Origin: JBNJGT01 sp046496745
GTDB taxonomy: Archaea > Nanobdellota > Nanobdellia > Woesearchaeales > JACJVW01
Assembly: GCA_046496745.1 (NCBI GenBank)
Contig: JAWOGQ010000074.1
Span: 1-6,069, forward strand
Reading direction: 5' to 3'
Length of the DNA: 6,069 nucleotides
Made by a program: the position numbers and the translations under genes
Shown: in pieces, positions 5,409 to 6,069 of the stretch
How positions within the stretch are numbered: position 1 is the first letter of the stretch
Layout of the letters: every line of letters starts with the position of its first letter
The notes under the pieces: model-generated
Databases searched by the model: none
What the model was told of the DNA's origin: nothing
What the model saw: only the letters and a program-made list of their open reading frames with translations

Positions 5409-5681
5409 ATGGACCCGGACTATAACCTAGGAACAGCAGTAAAAGAGGCATTCCATGACCTTGACATGGGAGACAACTATCTCTTCCTCGTCAAGTTGCA
5501 TAAGTTTGAGGATCAATTGCCAGAAGGGATAAGACAACAGTACCAAAAGGTATTGAGAAAAGAAGAGCCTTACATAAAGCAATACATCGCGAGTTGCGAA
5601 AGGAAACTAAGCATATTGGATGAAGAAAAGGCAAAAATATTAATGACAGAATGCGAAGAACTAAAGCAGCTATACCGATAA
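5409..5681 (+). CDS. Small, mostly helical protein of unknown function
   Basis: The 90-residue product starts MDPDYNLGTA and is rich in Lys, Glu and Leu. Residues from about 10 onward are predicted to form long amphipathic helices, possibly coiled coil toward the end (EEKAKILMTECEELKQLYR). There is no signal peptide, membrane segment or cysteine pair, and I do not recognise a family. An upstream ATG at 5403 would add two residues. The frame is open further, back to 5169, but that would run through hypA on the other strand and past the TATA box, so it is rejected. The last 31 bases overlap the ureohydrolase-like gene, which suggests co-expression and possibly a physical partner. Confidence 0.7.
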   Translation: MDPDYNLGTAVKEAFHDLDMGDNYLFLVKLHKFEDQLPEGIRQQYQKVLRKEEPYIKQYIASCERKLSILDEEKAKILMTECEELKQLYR

Positions 5682-6069
5682 TTGTCCATGCACCGGTCAC
5701 AGCCGCATGGCGATACAAGCTTGACAGGAACGCCTTTCTGAAAGGACCAGAAAAGGTCATTCCAGGTGACATAGACATAAGGGATTTCACAGGTACTGAC
5801 ACCATAACTCACAAGACCTACCATCTTTTTGAATCATTCTACAAGGAACTTTTCGAGAACAATTATTTTCCCATAACTATCGGGAGTGACCACTCTGTAT
5901 CGATCCCTGCAACAACAGCCTGCGCAAAAGTCCACGGCCAACTGCATAACATAAGATTGGACCGTGACCTTGACATGGGTATTGCAGACAGGTGCATCGA
6001 AAACTGCGAGAAGGACAATTTCGATGAAGCAGGCCTTGGTTTCATCCTCTCCAACCACCCAGAGATCCA
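5651..6069 (+). CDS. Ureohydrolase (arginase/agmatinase)-like protein, 3' end outside window
   Basis: The open frame from the ATG at 5651 gives 139 residues to the window edge. IPIIVHAP (8-15) and FPITIGSDHSVSIPATTA (73-90) match the N-terminal strand and the GGDHS motif of arginase/agmatinase enzymes, with His81 as the expected first manganese ligand. The next motif, normally DAHxD, reads DRDLD at 104-108, so the second ligand His is Asp106. The third motif (SxDxDxxDP) would lie beyond the window. Because of this change, hydrolysis of a guanidino or formamide group cannot be assumed. The ATG overlaps the preceding gene by 31 bases and lacks a clear ribosome site, consistent with coupling. 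No other in-frame ATG, GTG or TTG start appears before the GSDHS motif, which supports this one. Confidence 0.7.
   Translation, partial: MRRTKAAIPIIVHAPVTAAWRYKLDRNAFLKGPEKVIPGDIDIRDFTGTDTITHKTYHLFESFYKELFENNYFPITIGSDHSVSIPATTACAKVHGQLHNIRLDRDLDMGIADRCIENCEKDNFDEAGLGFILSNHPEI

Noticed and set aside
5491..6058. Several minus-strand open frames near the window end
   Set aside because: They are antisense to the helical and ureohydrolase-like genes. The plus-strand frame carries recognisable GSDHS and strand patterns, while these carry none.
1..6069. CRISPR arrays, tRNA, rRNA, insertion sequences or long direct repeats
   Set aside because: I read for spaced repeats, terminal inverted repeats and cloverleaf patterns and saw none. 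The hypothetical gene at 1609 lacks a transposase catalytic domain.

Overview
The window is archaeal DNA. It carries RNA polymerase subunit L (Rpo11), a METTL5-type rRNA adenine methyltransferase and an AMMECR1 protein. Most genes are preceded by an archaeal TATA box (TTTTTAAA, TTTATATA or TTTATTAA types) whose centre lies about 26-28 bases from the start codon, which is the signature of leaderless transcription. The lineage cannot be fixed from this sequence. Short intergenic gaps, overlapping genes and an N-terminal sequence I associate with uncultivated (DPANN-like) archaea are only suggestive. [NiFe]-hydrogenase maturation genes hypA and hypB imply a hydrogenase elsewhere in the genome.

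Layout. Positions 1-1543 (+) hold the tail of an unidentified gene, the METTL5-like methyltransferase, rpoL and AMMECR1, packed with small overlaps; rpoL also has its own promoter over the methyltransferase stop codon. Positions 1609-2121 (+) encode a conserved-looking protein of unknown function. Positions 2161-2856 (+) encode a cis-prenyltransferase (undecaprenyl/polyprenyl diphosphate synthase family) for lipid carrier synthesis. Converging on it, and overlapping its last 31 bases, is a 50-residue zinc-ribbon gene on the minus strand (2826-2978) with its own TATA box.

Positions 3137-4336 (+) hold a serine peptidase of the S51 (dipeptidase E/cyanophycinase) type and a Rossmann-like SLOG/LOG-type protein. 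Both use more T-ending codons than the first block. The peptidase is the only gene here with a clear Shine-Dalgarno and a leader. Positions 4366-5309 (-) are the hypA-hypB operon, joined by an ATGA overlap. Divergent from hypA is a small helical protein (5409-5681, +), whose end overlaps by 31 bases a ureohydrolase-like gene that runs off the window.

I did not find a CRISPR array, insertion sequence, tRNA or rRNA, nor a clear new multi-gene system. The most notable points are the hidden zinc-ribbon gene, the uniform TATA-to-start spacing that resolves several start codons, the altered metal motif of the ureohydrolase-like protein (DRDLD where arginases have DAHxD), and the Asn in the guanine-specificity motif of HypB.
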